In this document: positions 7,439-17,317 of the stretch, piece by piece | Position numbering within the stretch: position 1 is the first letter of the stretch | How the letters are laid out: each line of letters opens with the position of its first letter | NCBI GenBank assembly: GCA_937995875.1 | Contig: CALKIW010000146.1 | Location: 1 to 64,000, forward strand | Length of the DNA: 64,000 bases | Origin: an uncultured Bacteroidales bacterium | GTDB lineage: Bacteria; Bacteroidota; Bacteroidia; Bacteroidales; Bacteroidaceae | Direction: 5' to 3' | The notes under the pieces: generated by a model | The model's database searches: none | What the model saw: only the letters and a program-made list of their open reading frames with translations | Told to the model about the DNA's origin: nothing | Program-made: the position numbers and the translations under genes

Positions 7439-9427
7439 ATGATGAGGACTCGAATCGTTGTCTTGCTCGTAGCCTTGTTGTCAATGGGCAGGGTCAGTGC
7501 CCAGTACAACATTGACCGCTTGATAACCAGCGGTGAGGTGGCGTTGCATTATGAAGATTATGTGCTGTCCATTCAATATTTTAATAAAGTCTTAGCCCTT
7601 AAACCTTATTTGTGGCTTCCTTGGTACGACAGGGCAGTTGCTAAATTTTATCTTGACGACTTTGTCGGAGCCGAACAGGATGCGACGAAAGCCATCGAGC
7701 TGAATCCTTATATCGAGCAAATATTGGATTTGCGCGCTATTGCATGTATTCGTCAGAAAAAATATAGCGATGCCATAACCGATTATACGAAAGCCATCCG
7801 ACTGAATCCCTCTGTCTCCAGCTTTTGGCTCAACCGTGCTATTTGTCGGATGCAGACCGACGATTATGATCAGGCGCTGCTCGATGCCGATACCATTATC
7901 AAGAAATGGTCGGATATTTCGACGGCCTACTCCCTGAAAGCAGAGATTTACCTGAATAAAAAAGATACCGTAGAGGCCGACAGGTGGCTTGCCAAGAGTC
8001 TGAAAATAGACCCATACAATGCCGACGCATGGATGACGCGATCGTATATTGCACTGAATAAGCGTCAGTGGCAGGGAGCAGACAGCTGCCTGACCAAGGC
8101 CATCCATCTGCGTCCAAAGTCGGTAAACAGTTATGTCAATCGAGCTTTGGCACGACTGAACTACAACAATTTAAGGGGTGCTATGGAGGATTACGATATG
8201 GCCATAGATCTGGATCCCAACAATTTTCTTGCTCGTTATAATCGAGGGTTGCTGCGTGTGCAGTTGGGAGATGACAACAGAGCTATAGAAGATTTCGACT
8301 TTGTCATCAATATGGAGCCGCAAAACTTTATGGCCATCTACAACCGCGCATTGCTTCATGACAAGGTCGGGAATCTTCGGGAAGCCATTAAAGACTACAC
8401 TACGGTTATCAATCAGTTTCCAAACTTTTGGACGGGGTTGAGCAATCGTGCCTATTGTTATCGCAGACTTGGAATGACGGCTAAGGCAGAACTGGACGAG
8501 TTTCGCATCTTTAAAGCTCAGATGGACAAACGCATTGGTATTCAACGGCGCTGGAGCAGGGAGAAGCTGAAGGAGATGCGTAAGCGTTCGGAGATAAATT
8601 TGGACAAATACAACAGTATTGTCGTAGAAGACAAGGCCGAAGTGGAGCATGAATACAAGAGCCAGTATCGCGGTACGATTCAGAATCGTGATGTAGAGAT
8701 AACTTTGCTGCCCATGTATCAGCTGTCGTATTTTTCTTTCAACAATGGTGTGCAAGGTTATCAGGCCTACGACGCTTCGGTCGATATGTTCAATGCCAAG
8801 CACGACCCTGTACGCAAGCTGCATCTCACCTGCAATCATCATCACACCAAACTGACCGACACACAGTCTAAGCTGATTTTCCAAATCATAGACTTGCTGT
8901 CTGCGGGCATAGCAGAGGAGGAAGACCGCAAGGTGCGTGCCGACCTCTTGTTGCAACGTGCCATAGCCTTTGCCGATGCCCAAAACTTCTCAGATGCCAT
9001 CGCCGACCTTAACGACTATCTCTCTATAGAAACTACTTCGGTTGTCGGACGATGGGCGCGCGCAGTGTATCAGACTTTGTTGAACAACTACGACTCGTCA
9101 AAGGGACAGAATGTGAGCATGAAAACGGCGCAGGCAGAAGGTGATTTTGCAGAAGCAATCAAACTTGCGCCTCAAAATGCGTACATTTATTTCGATCGGG
9201 GCAATATGTTTGCGGAGGAAAAAAACCATGAACGAGCCATAGCCGATTACAGTCGGGCATTGCACATCGATTCTCGTCTGGCCGAAGCCTATTACAACCG
9301 TGCAATCGTTTATTACCGAACAGGAAAGTTGCAGGAAGCACTGAAAGATTTAAGCATAGCCGGCGAATTGGGACTGTATGACGCTTACGCCTTGAGCAAG
9401 AAACTGACAGAGGAGCAAAAGCAGTAG
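7439..9427 (+). CDS. secreted tetratricopeptide-repeat protein
   Basis: The 662-residue protein has a cleavable signal peptide (about residues 1-21, cut near VSAQ) and two blocks of TPR units (about 22-340 and 495-655). A non-TPR insert of about 130 residues separates them, beginning with a charged KEMRKRSE stretch. Repeated signatures such as A-x-x-Y-x-N-R-A-x-A and AIxDYxxAIxLNP are easy to see. It is likely a periplasmic scaffold or interaction protein. It is last in the SPOR-ruvX-def run. Partners cannot be named from sequence. Repeat copy A begins about 20 bases after its stop. Confidence 0.88.
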   Translation: MMRTRIVVLLVALLSMGRVSAQYNIDRLITSGEVALHYEDYVLSIQYFNKVLALKPYLWLPWYDRAVAKFYLDDFVGAEQDATKAIELNPYIEQILDLRAIACIRQKKYSDAITDYTKAIRLNPSVSSFWLNRAICRMQTDDYDQALLDADTIIKKWSDISTAYSLKAEIYLNKKDTVEADRWLAKSLKIDPYNADAWMTRSYIALNKRQWQGADSCLTKAIHLRPKSVNSYVNRALARLNYNNLRGAMEDYDMAIDLDPNNFLARYNRGLLRVQLGDDNRAIEDFDFVINMEPQNFMAIYNRALLHDKVGNLREAIKDYTTVINQFPNFWTGLSNRAYCYRRLGMTAKAELDEFRIFKAQMDKRIGIQRRWSREKLKEMRKRSEINLDKYNSIVVEDKAEVEHEYKSQYRGTIQNRDVEITLLPMYQLSYFSFNNGVQGYQAYDASVDMFNAKHDPVRKLHLTCNHHHTKLTDTQSKLIFQIIDLLSAGIAEEEDRKVRADLLLQRAIAFADAQNFSDAIADLNDYLSIETTSVVGRWARAVYQTLLNNYDSSKGQNVSMKTAQAEGDFAEAIKLAPQNAYIYFDRGNMFAEEKNHERAIADYSRALHIDSRLAEAYYNRAIVYYRTGKLQEALKDLSIAGELGLYDAYALSKKLTEEQKQ

Positions 9428-9445
9428 TTTTTGATCGATTGTTTT

Positions 9446-9907
9446 CCAATGCTGCTACTCAAAAAGTTTACACGGAAAAAGCCCCAAAAAACGCTTGTTT
9501 TGCCCCAGCTGACATTCCATGATTTATAAATTTTAATTACCATTTTCCGATGTAATTTTTTGAAGCATCCGGAGAAAAAAAGGCTATGTTTTTCTCGTCA
9601 TGGCCAGTCCGATCGACTCATAAACGCCGATGCAGGCGCGGTTTCTGTCTTGTCCTCATGCGACAAGGCCTTAACGGTTGTGCGACTAAGCCCTATCCGC
9701 ACTGCGAAAGAAGCCTATCCGCACTGCGGTTGGGGCCTTCTCGCCATGCCGTTTGATATGTAATCACGGATGGTGAGAATGTGGGTGTGCAGGCGGAAAA
9801 TGGAAAACTGCTGATAATCAGCAAATTATGATTTTTCGCATATTTCGAGAATTTCGGACGAGAACAAAATAATTTCAGAATACGCGAAATTTAGAGGGGT
9901 GTTTGTA
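9446..9907 (+). repeat. dispersed intergenic repeat, copy A
   Basis: The core spans about 9536-9907. It opens with ATTACCATTTTC, continues with the GGCTATGTTT block, then an array of degenerate AAGCCTATCCGCACTGCG-type units (about 9665-9745), then ATGCCGTTTGATATGTAATC, and ends with an imperfect GCATATTTC...AATACGCGAA inverted repeat and TTTAGAGGGGTGTTTG. The 5' flank 9448-9490 (AAAGTTTACACGG) recurs inverted at about 10-50. Short frames in it were not accepted. The bases 9908-10082 contain only the thrS leader and promoter. Confidence 0.85.
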
Positions 9908-10045
9908 AAGAAAATGTGAGCATCTTTTTCTTTTTTTTAGGTGAATATTTACAGTTTTCTATTGTGTCGGCTCCACATCGGGATAAGATTGCCTCAATCC
10001 ATAATATTTTTTTTTATTTTGTGGTACTGTTCGGAAAATAAGTAT

Positions 10046-10053
10046 TACTTTTG
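10046..10053 (+). promoter_or_regulatory. thrS -7 promoter box
   Basis: TACTTTTG fits the Bacteroidetes TAnnTTTG consensus and lies 29 bases upstream of the thrS ATG. No T-box or other leader structure was recognised between the box and the start. Confidence 0.6.
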
Positions 10054-10082
10054 TGATGATTTAAATAAAACTAATTTGTAAT

Positions 10083-12035
10083 ATGGTTAAAATCACATTC
10101 CCAGACGGCTCTGTTCGTGAGTATGAACAGGGTGTAACTGGTTTTCAAATCGCGCAGAGCATTTCACCGGCTCTCGCCCGTGACGTTGTATCTTGCGGGG
10201 TTAATGGTGAAACCAGAGAACTCAACTATCCAATCAACGAGGATGCCACAGTCACACTTTACAAGTTTGAAGACGAGGAGGGCAAGCACACCTTCTGGCA
10301 CACCTCTGCTCACTTGCTTGCAGAGGCATTGCAAGAGCTTTATCCGGGCATCCAGTTCGGTTTCGGACCAGCGATAGAAAATGGCTTCTTCTATGACGTT
10401 ATGCCAGCGGAAGGACAGTCTATTTCTGAAAACGACTTCCCTAAAATCGAGGAGAAGATGCGTGAACTGGCGAAAAAGGACGAGCCTGTTGTGCGTCGGG
10501 AGGTAGGAAAGACCGATGCGATGAAAGAATTTGCTGCCGATGGTCAGCAATATAAGGTGGAGCATATAGACCAAGACCTGAAAGACGGTACTATTTCTAC
10601 ATACACTCAAGGCAATTTTACAGACCTCTGTCGTGGTCCTCACTTGACAAGTACGGGGCGCATAAAGGCCATCAAGATTACCAGTGTGGCCGGAGCATTC
10701 TGGCGTGGTGACGCCAAGCGCGAGCAGATGACCCGTATCTACGGCATCACTTTCCCCAAGAAGAAAATGCTCGATGAATACTTGGTGATGTTGGAGGAAG
10801 CCAAAAAGCGCGACCACCGTAGGATTGGCAAGGAGATGGAACTGTTTATGTTCTCCGACCGCGTAGGGAAAGGACTGCCCATCTGGCTGCCCAAGGGCAC
10901 ACAGCTGCGCCTGCGCCTGCAAGAGTTGTTGCGCCGTATGCTGAAGCCCTATAACTATCAGGAGGTTATCACACCCGGAATAGGTTCCAAGAATCTGTAT
11001 GTTACATCCGGCCACTACGCACATTATGGCAAGGATGCTTTCCAACCCATTCATACTCCGGATGAAGATGAGGAATATATGCTCAAGCCAATGAACTGTC
11101 CTCACCATTGTGAAATCTATGCGCGCAAGCCTCGTTCGTACAAAGATCTTCCGCTCCGTATCGCGGAGTTTGGTACGGTGATGCGTTATGAGAAAAGTGG
11201 CGAGCTGCACGGACTGACGCGTGTGCGCAGCTTTACCCAAGACGACGCTCACATTTTTGTACGTCCGGAACAGGTGAAGGCCGAGTTCGAGAACGTTATC
11301 GATATTATTCAGAAGGTGTTCAAAATCTTTGGTTTCGAAAACTACGAAGCCCAAATTTCCCTTCGCGACCCCAAGGACACCGATAAATATATAGGCTCCG
11401 ATGAGATATGGGAGGTGAGCGAGAACGCCATTCGCGAGGCTTGTAAGGAGAAAGGGATGAAGGCCCGTGAGGAAGTCGGAGAAGCTGCATTCTATGGGCC
11501 TAAGCTCGATTTCATGGTGAAGGACGCCATTGGTCGCCGTTGGCAGTTGGGTACAATTCAGGTAGACTATAATCTTCCGGCCCGTTTCAAACTGGAGTAC
11601 ACGGCAGAAGACAACTCCAAACAGGTGCCGGTAATGATTCACCGTGCTCCGTTTGGGTCGCTCGAACGTTTCACCGCTGTGTTGATTGAGCACACCGCCG
11701 GCCATTTCCCCTTGTGGCTCACGCCGGAGCAGGTGGCTGTTTTGCCCATCTCGGAAAAATTCAATGATTATGCACTGGAGGTGAAGAAGTATTTTGATTC
11801 CAATGATGTCCGTGCTTACATTGATGACCGCAATGAGAAAGTAGGACGTAAGATTCGCGACAACGAGTTGAGACGGGTTCCCTATATGGTCGTTGTTGGC
11901 GAGAAAGAAGCCTCAGAAGGACTTGTGTCTATGCGTAAGCAGGGTGGTGGCGAGCAGTCTACCATGAAGATGGAAGAATTTGTTCAGCGCATCAAGGACG
12001 AAGTTTCCGACGAATTGAAGGGAATGGAGAACTAA
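10083..12035 (+). CDS. thrS: threonine--tRNA ligase
   Basis: This class II synthetase charges tRNA-Thr. The 650-residue protein has the full bacterial layout: an N-terminal TGS domain (1-62, ITFPDGSVREYEQG), the editing domain with the HTSAHLLAEAL zinc motif (about 75) and the C-R-G-P-H motif (about 185), the catalytic core with MNCPHHCEIY (about 338) and RVRSFTQDDAHIF, and a C-terminal anticodon-binding domain (about 545-650). It is a single transcription unit flanked by repeat copy A and a strong terminator. infC lies about 9.5 kb away, so the classical thrS-infC linkage is broken here. Confidence 0.98.
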   Translation: MVKITFPDGSVREYEQGVTGFQIAQSISPALARDVVSCGVNGETRELNYPINEDATVTLYKFEDEEGKHTFWHTSAHLLAEALQELYPGIQFGFGPAIENGFFYDVMPAEGQSISENDFPKIEEKMRELAKKDEPVVRREVGKTDAMKEFAADGQQYKVEHIDQDLKDGTISTYTQGNFTDLCRGPHLTSTGRIKAIKITSVAGAFWRGDAKREQMTRIYGITFPKKKMLDEYLVMLEEAKKRDHRRIGKEMELFMFSDRVGKGLPIWLPKGTQLRLRLQELLRRMLKPYNYQEVITPGIGSKNLYVTSGHYAHYGKDAFQPIHTPDEDEEYMLKPMNCPHHCEIYARKPRSYKDLPLRIAEFGTVMRYEKSGELHGLTRVRSFTQDDAHIFVRPEQVKAEFENVIDIIQKVFKIFGFENYEAQISLRDPKDTDKYIGSDEIWEVSENAIREACKEKGMKAREEVGEAAFYGPKLDFMVKDAIGRRWQLGTIQVDYNLPARFKLEYTAEDNSKQVPVMIHRAPFGSLERFTAVLIEHTAGHFPLWLTPEQVAVLPISEKFNDYALEVKKYFDSNDVRAYIDDRNEKVGRKIRDNELRRVPYMVVVGEKEASEGLVSMRKQGGGEQSTMKMEEFVQRIKDEVSDELKGMEN

Positions 12036-12082
12036 GCAAACATGAGACATAAACTTGCAATGGTTTATGGTCAGATAATGGT

Positions 12083-12114
12083 AAAAGCCGGAGATTCAAA
12101 TCTCCGGCTTTTTC
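12083..12114 (+). terminator. rho-independent terminator of thrS
   Basis: The 14-base arms AAAAGCCGGAGATT and AATCTCCGGCTTTT are perfectly complementary around a CA centre, and the T-run continues to 12113. This is a strong intrinsic terminator 48 bases past the thrS stop. Bases 12115-12278 contain nothing I can identify. Confidence 0.9.
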
Positions 12115-12278
12115 GTTGTGTTTAAATCCAGCTTGTCTTGTTCAAACATAAAAGCATGGCATATTGACCGTGAAGCGCAATTTGTTTCAGCATTATAGCC
12201 GGATCATTGACCAGTTGTTTTGTAGTCTATAAACGGCAGCATATCTGCAAGTATGCCGGTGTTGTCAATTCTACCTTC

Positions 12279-13718
12279 TTATTGCTTGCGTATGGTGAAG
12301 CGGAACTTCAGTCCGCCGGTGGGAATATTCTCTACGTGAATCTGCCCGCCGTGCAGCAGAATAGCATTCTTGACGATGGCAAGTCCCAAGCCCGTGCCTC
12401 CCATTTTCCGGCTTCTCCCCTTGTCTACGCGGTAAAAGCGTTCAAAGATTCGGGGAAGATATTCTTGGGATACACCGATTCCATTGTCCTGAAACGTAAA
12501 ATCCCAATAGTCGGCATGCTCTTTTGCCTGTAGTGTGATGATTGTGCCTGTGCCGGCATAGGATATGGCGTTGTCGGTGAGGTTGCGGAACACGCTGTAG
12601 AGCAGCGATCGGTTGCCTTTGATTGTGATTCCTTCAGGCAACATATTCAGAAAAGTCATCTGTCGTTCATCCAACTGCAAAACGGTTTCTTTATGGATAT
12701 TCTGCACTAAGTCGTTGATATCTATGTCCTCAAAATCTATGAGTTGTGGTGCGTCGTCCATGCGGTTGAGTGTAGAAATGTCGCGCAGCAGACTGGTGAG
12801 CCGTTCGCTTTGAGCATAGCAGCGTTTCAAAAACCGGTGTTTGGTTTCTTCGTCGATGTGCGGATTGTCGAGGATGGTTTCCAAATAGCCTTGAATGCTG
12901 GCCACAGGGGTTTTCAATTCGTGTGCAATGTTCTGGGTGAGTTGTCGTTTCAGTATGTCCTGCTCCTTGCGGGTAGATTCCAAACGCTTGTAGATTTTGA
13001 TGATGCGTTCGGCGATTTCGCCCAATTCGTCATCGGGGAACTCTCCTAAATCTTCCACATTTAATATCTCGTTGTGGTCAGCGCGGTAGGCAAATATCTT
13101 AAGGTTGGTGATGTTCTTGCTCAGTCGCAGGATAAACCGATAGATCACAACGGTAAGAATAAAACAAGCTATCAGGGCAAACCAAATGTATTGTTGGTCG
13201 GCTCGCAGCGATTGGGTCAGGTCGTTGTTGTAGGGTAGGGCAGAACGGATGATATAGCCGTCTTGTTTGAAATAGGTGGCAGAGTAGAAATAATCTTGAA
13301 GGACGGTTTTACTGTTCCGATCAACGGTAGAACCTACTCCGGACTTCAAGGCTTGGCGAATTTCTTCGCGGTTGGCATGGTTGCTTATATTCGGATAATC
13401 CTTGCGGATATTGTCGAAGATAACTTCTCCCTTAGGTGAGATGACGGTTACACGCATGTGCTTCGTGGCCTTTGCTTTGACATAGGCAGTGAGCGTGTGC
13501 TCATTGATTTTGCCCTTATAATGAAGGGCTTCGTTCATGCGCACATTAAAGCCTTGCAACTTGGTTTCAAGCAAGCTGATTTTATACATCTTTTCCCTGT
13601 TGTGTTGGAAAATGATGAAAGCTGCGGCAAAAAGGAGAAAGATAGCCATGACGCTCATGTACAGCCGGCTACCTACGGATGTTTTCCTCATGATTACATT
13701 TCTAAAAAGATTAGGCAT
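12279..13718 (-). CDS. membrane sensor histidine kinase (PhoR-like)
   Basis: This kinase of about 479 residues has transmembrane helices near 18-38 and 176-198 enclosing a periplasmic sensor domain. A HAMP-like linker follows, then the HisKA H-box QNIAHELKTPVAS (phospho-acceptor His266), N-box NLTDNAISYAG, G1 DNGIGVS, and G2 GGTGLGLAIV. The ATG at 13718 overlaps the response-regulator stop by eight bases; an ATG at 13691 and a TTG at 13721 are alternatives. It pairs with the upstream regulator. Because it sits beside a phosphate-type porin and a phosphate transporter, phosphate starvation is the likely signal; this is inference. Confidence 0.88.
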   Translation of the reverse strand: MPNLFRNVIMRKTSVGSRLYMSVMAIFLLFAAAFIIFQHNREKMYKISLLETKLQGFNVRMNEALHYKGKINEHTLTAYVKAKATKHMRVTVISPKGEVIFDNIRKDYPNISNHANREEIRQALKSGVGSTVDRNSKTVLQDYFYSATYFKQDGYIIRSALPYNNDLTQSLRADQQYIWFALIACFILTVVIYRFILRLSKNITNLKIFAYRADHNEILNVEDLGEFPDDELGEIAERIIKIYKRLESTRKEQDILKRQLTQNIAHELKTPVASIQGYLETILDNPHIDEETKHRFLKRCYAQSERLTSLLRDISTLNRMDDAPQLIDFEDIDINDLVQNIHKETVLQLDERQMTFLNMLPEGITIKGNRSLLYSVFRNLTDNAISYAGTGTIITLQAKEHADYWDFTFQDNGIGVSQEYLPRIFERFYRVDKGRSRKMGGTGLGLAIVKNAILLHGGQIHVENIPTGGLKFRFTIRKQ

Positions 13719-14409
13719 CAAAATAATAACCGAATCCCAACCGGGTGACGATACATTTGGAGAATCTTCCTATCTTCTTACGCAGTCGAGTGATATTGAC
13801 GTCTACGGTGCGGTCGAGCACAAGCACGTCTTTGGGCCAGATTTGGTTAATGAGTTCCTGTCTGCTGAACACACGGCCCTTTTGGTCGAGCAGAAGATGC
13901 AGCAGCTCAAACTCGGTCTTGGTGAACGGAATTTCTTTGTCGTCGATGCTTACAGTCTTCTTGTCCATATTCATTTCCAAACCCTGATAGCGCAAGACAG
14001 AACTTTTGGCCGTGTCGTTTTGAGAAGTTCTGCGTAACACGGCCCTTACCCTTACCGACACCTCTCGCAAACTGAACGGCTTGCTGATGTAGTCGTCGGC
14101 TCCGATATTGAAACCGGTGACCGTGTCGTTCTCCGTGTCGCGGGCCGTGAGAAACACGATAAGGATTTCTGCCAGAACGGGGTCTGACTTAAGTTTTTTT
14201 GCCATGGCAAACCCGGACATACCACCCATCATGACATCGAGCAGCAGTAGATCGAACTTGCTAAGGTCGAGTTGCAAAGCCTCTTCGGCGGAATTGGCAG
14301 TCTCGACGGTATAACCATCGGTTTCGAGATTAAACTTTAGGATTTCACAGAGGTCCTGTTCGTCGTCTACTACGAGGATGTTGGTTTTTGTTTCTGACAT
14401 AATATTCAA
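13711..14409 (-). CDS. OmpR/PhoB-family response regulator
   Basis: The 232-residue regulator has a receiver domain (about 10-125) with the acidic pocket VVDDEQ, phospho-acceptor Asp58 (LLLLDVMMGG), Thr/Ser switch (FLTARD) and Lys110 (ISKPFS). A winged-helix DNA-binding domain (about 138-232) follows, with the characteristic GRVFSRQELINQIW and VDVNITRLRKKIG. The gene has its own -7 box TATATTTG about 20 bases upstream of the ATG and overlaps the kinase gene. Within this locus it is the best candidate to bind the TGTAA repeats upstream of the Pit transporter at 18340. Calling it PhoB would be inference. Confidence 0.9.
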   Translation of the reverse strand: MNIMSETKTNILVVDDEQDLCEILKFNLETDGYTVETANSAEEALQLDLSKFDLLLLDVMMGGMSGFAMAKKLKSDPVLAEILIVFLTARDTENDTVTGFNIGADDYISKPFSLREVSVRVRAVLRRTSQNDTAKSSVLRYQGLEMNMDKKTVSIDDKEIPFTKTEFELLHLLLDQKGRVFSRQELINQIWPKDVLVLDRTVDVNITRLRKKIGRFSKCIVTRLGFGYYFDA

Positions 14410-14472
14410 GTCTAATGATGCAAATATATGAATTGTTTCGAATGTCCTTCAAACCCTTGTTTGTTTGTCTTT

Positions 14473-15516
14473 TCAGAAACGGAGCATGACTTCAACCACT
14501 ATTTTGTCTTTCTCTGAAACCTTGGGAATGCCGTCGGCCTGATAAAAATACTTCTCATAGTTTAGACGGATGTCAGAGACAAAAGGCTTGTTGAAGCTGA
14601 ATGTTAGTCCGCCTGTAATCCGATGTCGCTGATAGTCGTTGATGATAAGTTCCCCTTGCGTGTCTTCTTCACCTTCCAAATAGCGTTTCCCATCACTGTG
14701 ATCAGTCATGAAATCGTAGCGCAGCAAGGGCGAAATGCTTTGAAACAAAGTTCGTTTGAGCGGGATGTTGTAGCTTGCAAACGAATTGAATGCATGCACA
14801 TTTTTGAAGCTGTTGTGCGCATAATGTTTAAAAAGATATTCAGCTTCAATATGGAACCCTTGATGATGGTAGAAGGTGCCGGCATCATACATCATCACAT
14901 TGATGTTGTCCGGACGAATCTTTTGAACCGAAAGTGTGACGTTCCAATCAGGTAGGGGGTACATTTCTGCCTTAGCAGAAAAGTTGATATTGTTGGTCCA
15001 GAAGTCTTTCTGATTGGTTAATCCGGAGCCATTGAACAAACCTGCTCTTATCACAAATGGAAATCCGGGATGGCATTTGTAGCTTACTTCGGCTCCCACA
15101 TCGCGTACATTTCCAACTTGTTTGGCAATGAAAGAGCGATTGGCAAAATACTGCTGGTGCGGCGAGCGATGGGCATCAATGGTGAAGGGCACACGTTCCT
15201 GCCCGATGGTGAACTGCAGTCCGGTAGCGGGCTTGATTCTTGCGTAGGCGTCCAGCATCTTGATTTCTCCTTCATCACACAAGTCTATTTCGGCTTTGTA
15301 GCTTATGATTTCAGAAAGATTGCCGTTTATGCTTACTCGTGCCGTGCGCACTTCAAACCGCCCGGCCTTGTCATTGGGTTGATACTCGTACTTACCTCTC
15401 AGCGTACCATGTATTTGCGGGGTAATATCGACAGGTTTCTTGCCGTCTTTGTCCTGTGCAAAGCAGTGAGGAGAGAGTGCAAATGTGACTATGGCACATA
15501 GTGTTCTGCCATTCAT
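14473..15516 (-). CDS. phosphate-selective porin O/P-like outer-membrane protein
   Basis: The 347-residue protein has a signal peptide (about 1-20, cut after CFAQ) and a C-terminal Phe of a beta-barrel strand (EVMLRF). The body resembles the OprO/OprP (phosphate-selective porin) family: RFEVRTARVSINGNL, the IGQERVPFT region, and the late GGLTFSFNKPF barrel strands. It would form an outer-membrane channel for phosphate or other anions. It is transcribed toward the two-component genes, 63 bases upstream of the regulator. Its -7 box TAACTTTG (15550-15543) lies 40 bases downstream of a TTTGTAACACA motif. Confidence 0.85.
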   Translation of the reverse strand: MNGRTLCAIVTFALSPHCFAQDKDGKKPVDITPQIHGTLRGKYEYQPNDKAGRFEVRTARVSINGNLSEIISYKAEIDLCDEGEIKMLDAYARIKPATGLQFTIGQERVPFTIDAHRSPHQQYFANRSFIAKQVGNVRDVGAEVSYKCHPGFPFVIRAGLFNGSGLTNQKDFWTNNINFSAKAEMYPLPDWNVTLSVQKIRPDNINVMMYDAGTFYHHQGFHIEAEYLFKHYAHNSFKNVHAFNSFASYNIPLKRTLFQSISPLLRYDFMTDHSDGKRYLEGEEDTQGELIINDYQRHRITGGLTFSFNKPFVSDIRLNYEKYFYQADGIPKVSEKDKIVVEVMLRF

Positions 15517-15857
15517 ATTTCAGTTTCTTGATGATTCAGTTGCAAAGTTACATTAAATATATTTCTAATTAGAAACACAAGTATTTCATTTGTGTTACAA
15601 AATGATATAACCACACATCATTAATAGAAGTATTTTTTAAACTTCGTGTCTGTTTTGCTTAGTCTTCGTTTTTTGTTGGACCTTGAATTCCCATTATTTA
15701 GCAGGTCACCGATTGAGCGTATAGTAGGAAAGGACGAATACTGAAATATGAATGAAAAATAAATGTAAAGTAATCCTTAAACCAAAGCAACGCCATTGAA
15801 ACACGATGCCTGTAAATTTGCAGTGATTTTAAAACATTATAATTTGATCAGGTAAAA
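15517..15857. promoter_or_regulatory. divergent promoter region, porin / TonB-receptor remnant
   Basis: These 341 bases hold two divergent promoters and no gene. For the porin (-), TAACTTTG lies at 15550-15543 with TTTGTAACACA at 15601-15591. For the TonB-receptor remnant (+), TAAATTTG lies at 15813-15820, with TTGAAACACGA ending six bases upstream (15796-15806) and ATGTAAAGTAA exactly 33 bases before that (15763). The same six-base gap and 33-base period occur in the Pit promoter at 18340-18397, which suggests one shared regulator. Confidence 0.5.
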
Positions 15858-17317
15858 ATGGAAAACAACAAAAGGGGAATAGCAACAATGGTGTTGTTTC
15901 TTATTTTAGCACTAACGTCAAGTGCGCAGAGTATTCAGGGTATTGTACAAGACGAACAGTCAAAGGAGCCGCTCATAGGTGTGGCAGTTTCTGTGAAGGA
16001 GAAAGACGTAAAGACGGTAACCGATATAGACGGTAATTTTGAAATTAACGGCTTGAAAAACGGCACTTATACCTTAATAGTTTCATACATAGGCTATCGC
16101 ACACGGCAGATAGAGGGAGTTCGCACTCGGTCGTCATGGTCGGATGGCAAGATGGTTATTGCGATGAAGACGGACGAACAACAACTGCAGGGAGTTACGA
16201 TTACAGGTGTGGTGCAAAAGAATACGGAGACGGCAGCAGTGCTCGAAACCAAAAACAGTCTTGCTACCGTGAGCAATGTTTCTGCGCAGGAGATCAAAAA
16301 GACACAGGATTCCAATGCAGGTGAGGTGATACGACGTCTTCCGGGTGTGAGTCTGATAGAGGATAAGTTCGTTATGGTGCGTGGTTTGTCACAGCGATAT
16401 AATAATGTATGGATTAACGGCGGGGCCGTTCCGAGCAGCGAGGCTGATTCCCGTGCATTCTCTTTCGACATTATTCCAAGTTCACAGATAGACAATTTGA
16501 TGATTGTCAAGACTACAACGCCGGAATATCCGGCAGACTATAGTGGTGGCTTTATAGTCGTAAACACGAAGGAAATCCCTTCCAAGAACTCTTTCTCTCT
16601 TATGTTGGGAGGAAACTGGAATACTCAGGCTGTTTTTCAGGATTTTTATATGGGCAAGGGGTCCGGTACCGATTTCTTGGGCTTTGATAGCGGGATGCGC
16701 CGACTGAGAGGTGGGATTGATGCCAAGCTCAACAGCATCAATACCAACGAAATAGACTTGAAGAACAATGGTTTTAACAATGATTGGCTGGTGAGGAAGC
16801 ATTCTCCTATGGGCGATTTAAAGTTTGGGGCCAATTGGAATCGCAGTTGGAATTTGAACGGAAACCGTTTGGGGATGATAGCTGTGGCCAGCTACAGCAA
16901 CGAATATCGTACTTATGAAGATATGGAAAACAATCTCTTTGGTATCTACGACGTTGCCAACGACAAGTAAAACTATCTTCGCCGTTCCACCGATAACCAG
17001 TATAACCACAACAGTCGCATCGGTGCCATGCTTAATTTTACCTATCTCACCAAAAGCAACAATCATAAATACCAATTTAAAAATATCTTCAATCAGATAG
17101 GCAACAACCGTTACACCTGGCGCGAAGGTATCAGTGCACAGTCCGACCAAGAGTTATCGGCAGAGCATTACTACCGCAGTCGCACCATTTACAATGTTCA
17201 GTTTACCGGCAAACACACGCTCACCAACGACTTGGTGAACTGGAGCGCGGGTTATGCTTATGCCAACCGCCTGATCCCTGACCGCAAACGCTATCTTGTC
17301 GACGACGCATTGGAAAC
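15858..17317 (+). pseudogene. TonB-dependent receptor, N-terminal half only
   Basis: The frame starts with a signal peptide (about 1-24, cut near SSAQ). A carboxypeptidase-regulatory-like domain follows (about 25-110, IQGIVQDEQSKEPLIGVAVS), then a plug domain (about 125-235, VIRRLPGVSLIEDKFVMVRG), as in Bacteroidetes outer-membrane nutrient receptors. A TAA at 16968 interrupts it. The same frame continues past the stop with good barrel sequence (NYLRRSTDNQYNHNSRIGAM), so a CAA-to-TAA change is likely. At about 17317 the receptor ends abruptly at ALET and joins, in another frame, a lipoprotein fragment. Perhaps half of the barrel is missing, so it is almost certainly non-functional. Confidence 0.85.

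Noticed and set aside
9560..9763. 67-codon frame between the TPR gene and thrS
   Set aside because: It covers the repeat array of copy A; other copies do not keep the frame.
10164..11705. 513-codon open frame opposite thrS
   Set aside because: It is the shadow of a conserved, high-bias coding region; its product shows no domain and thrS is intact.
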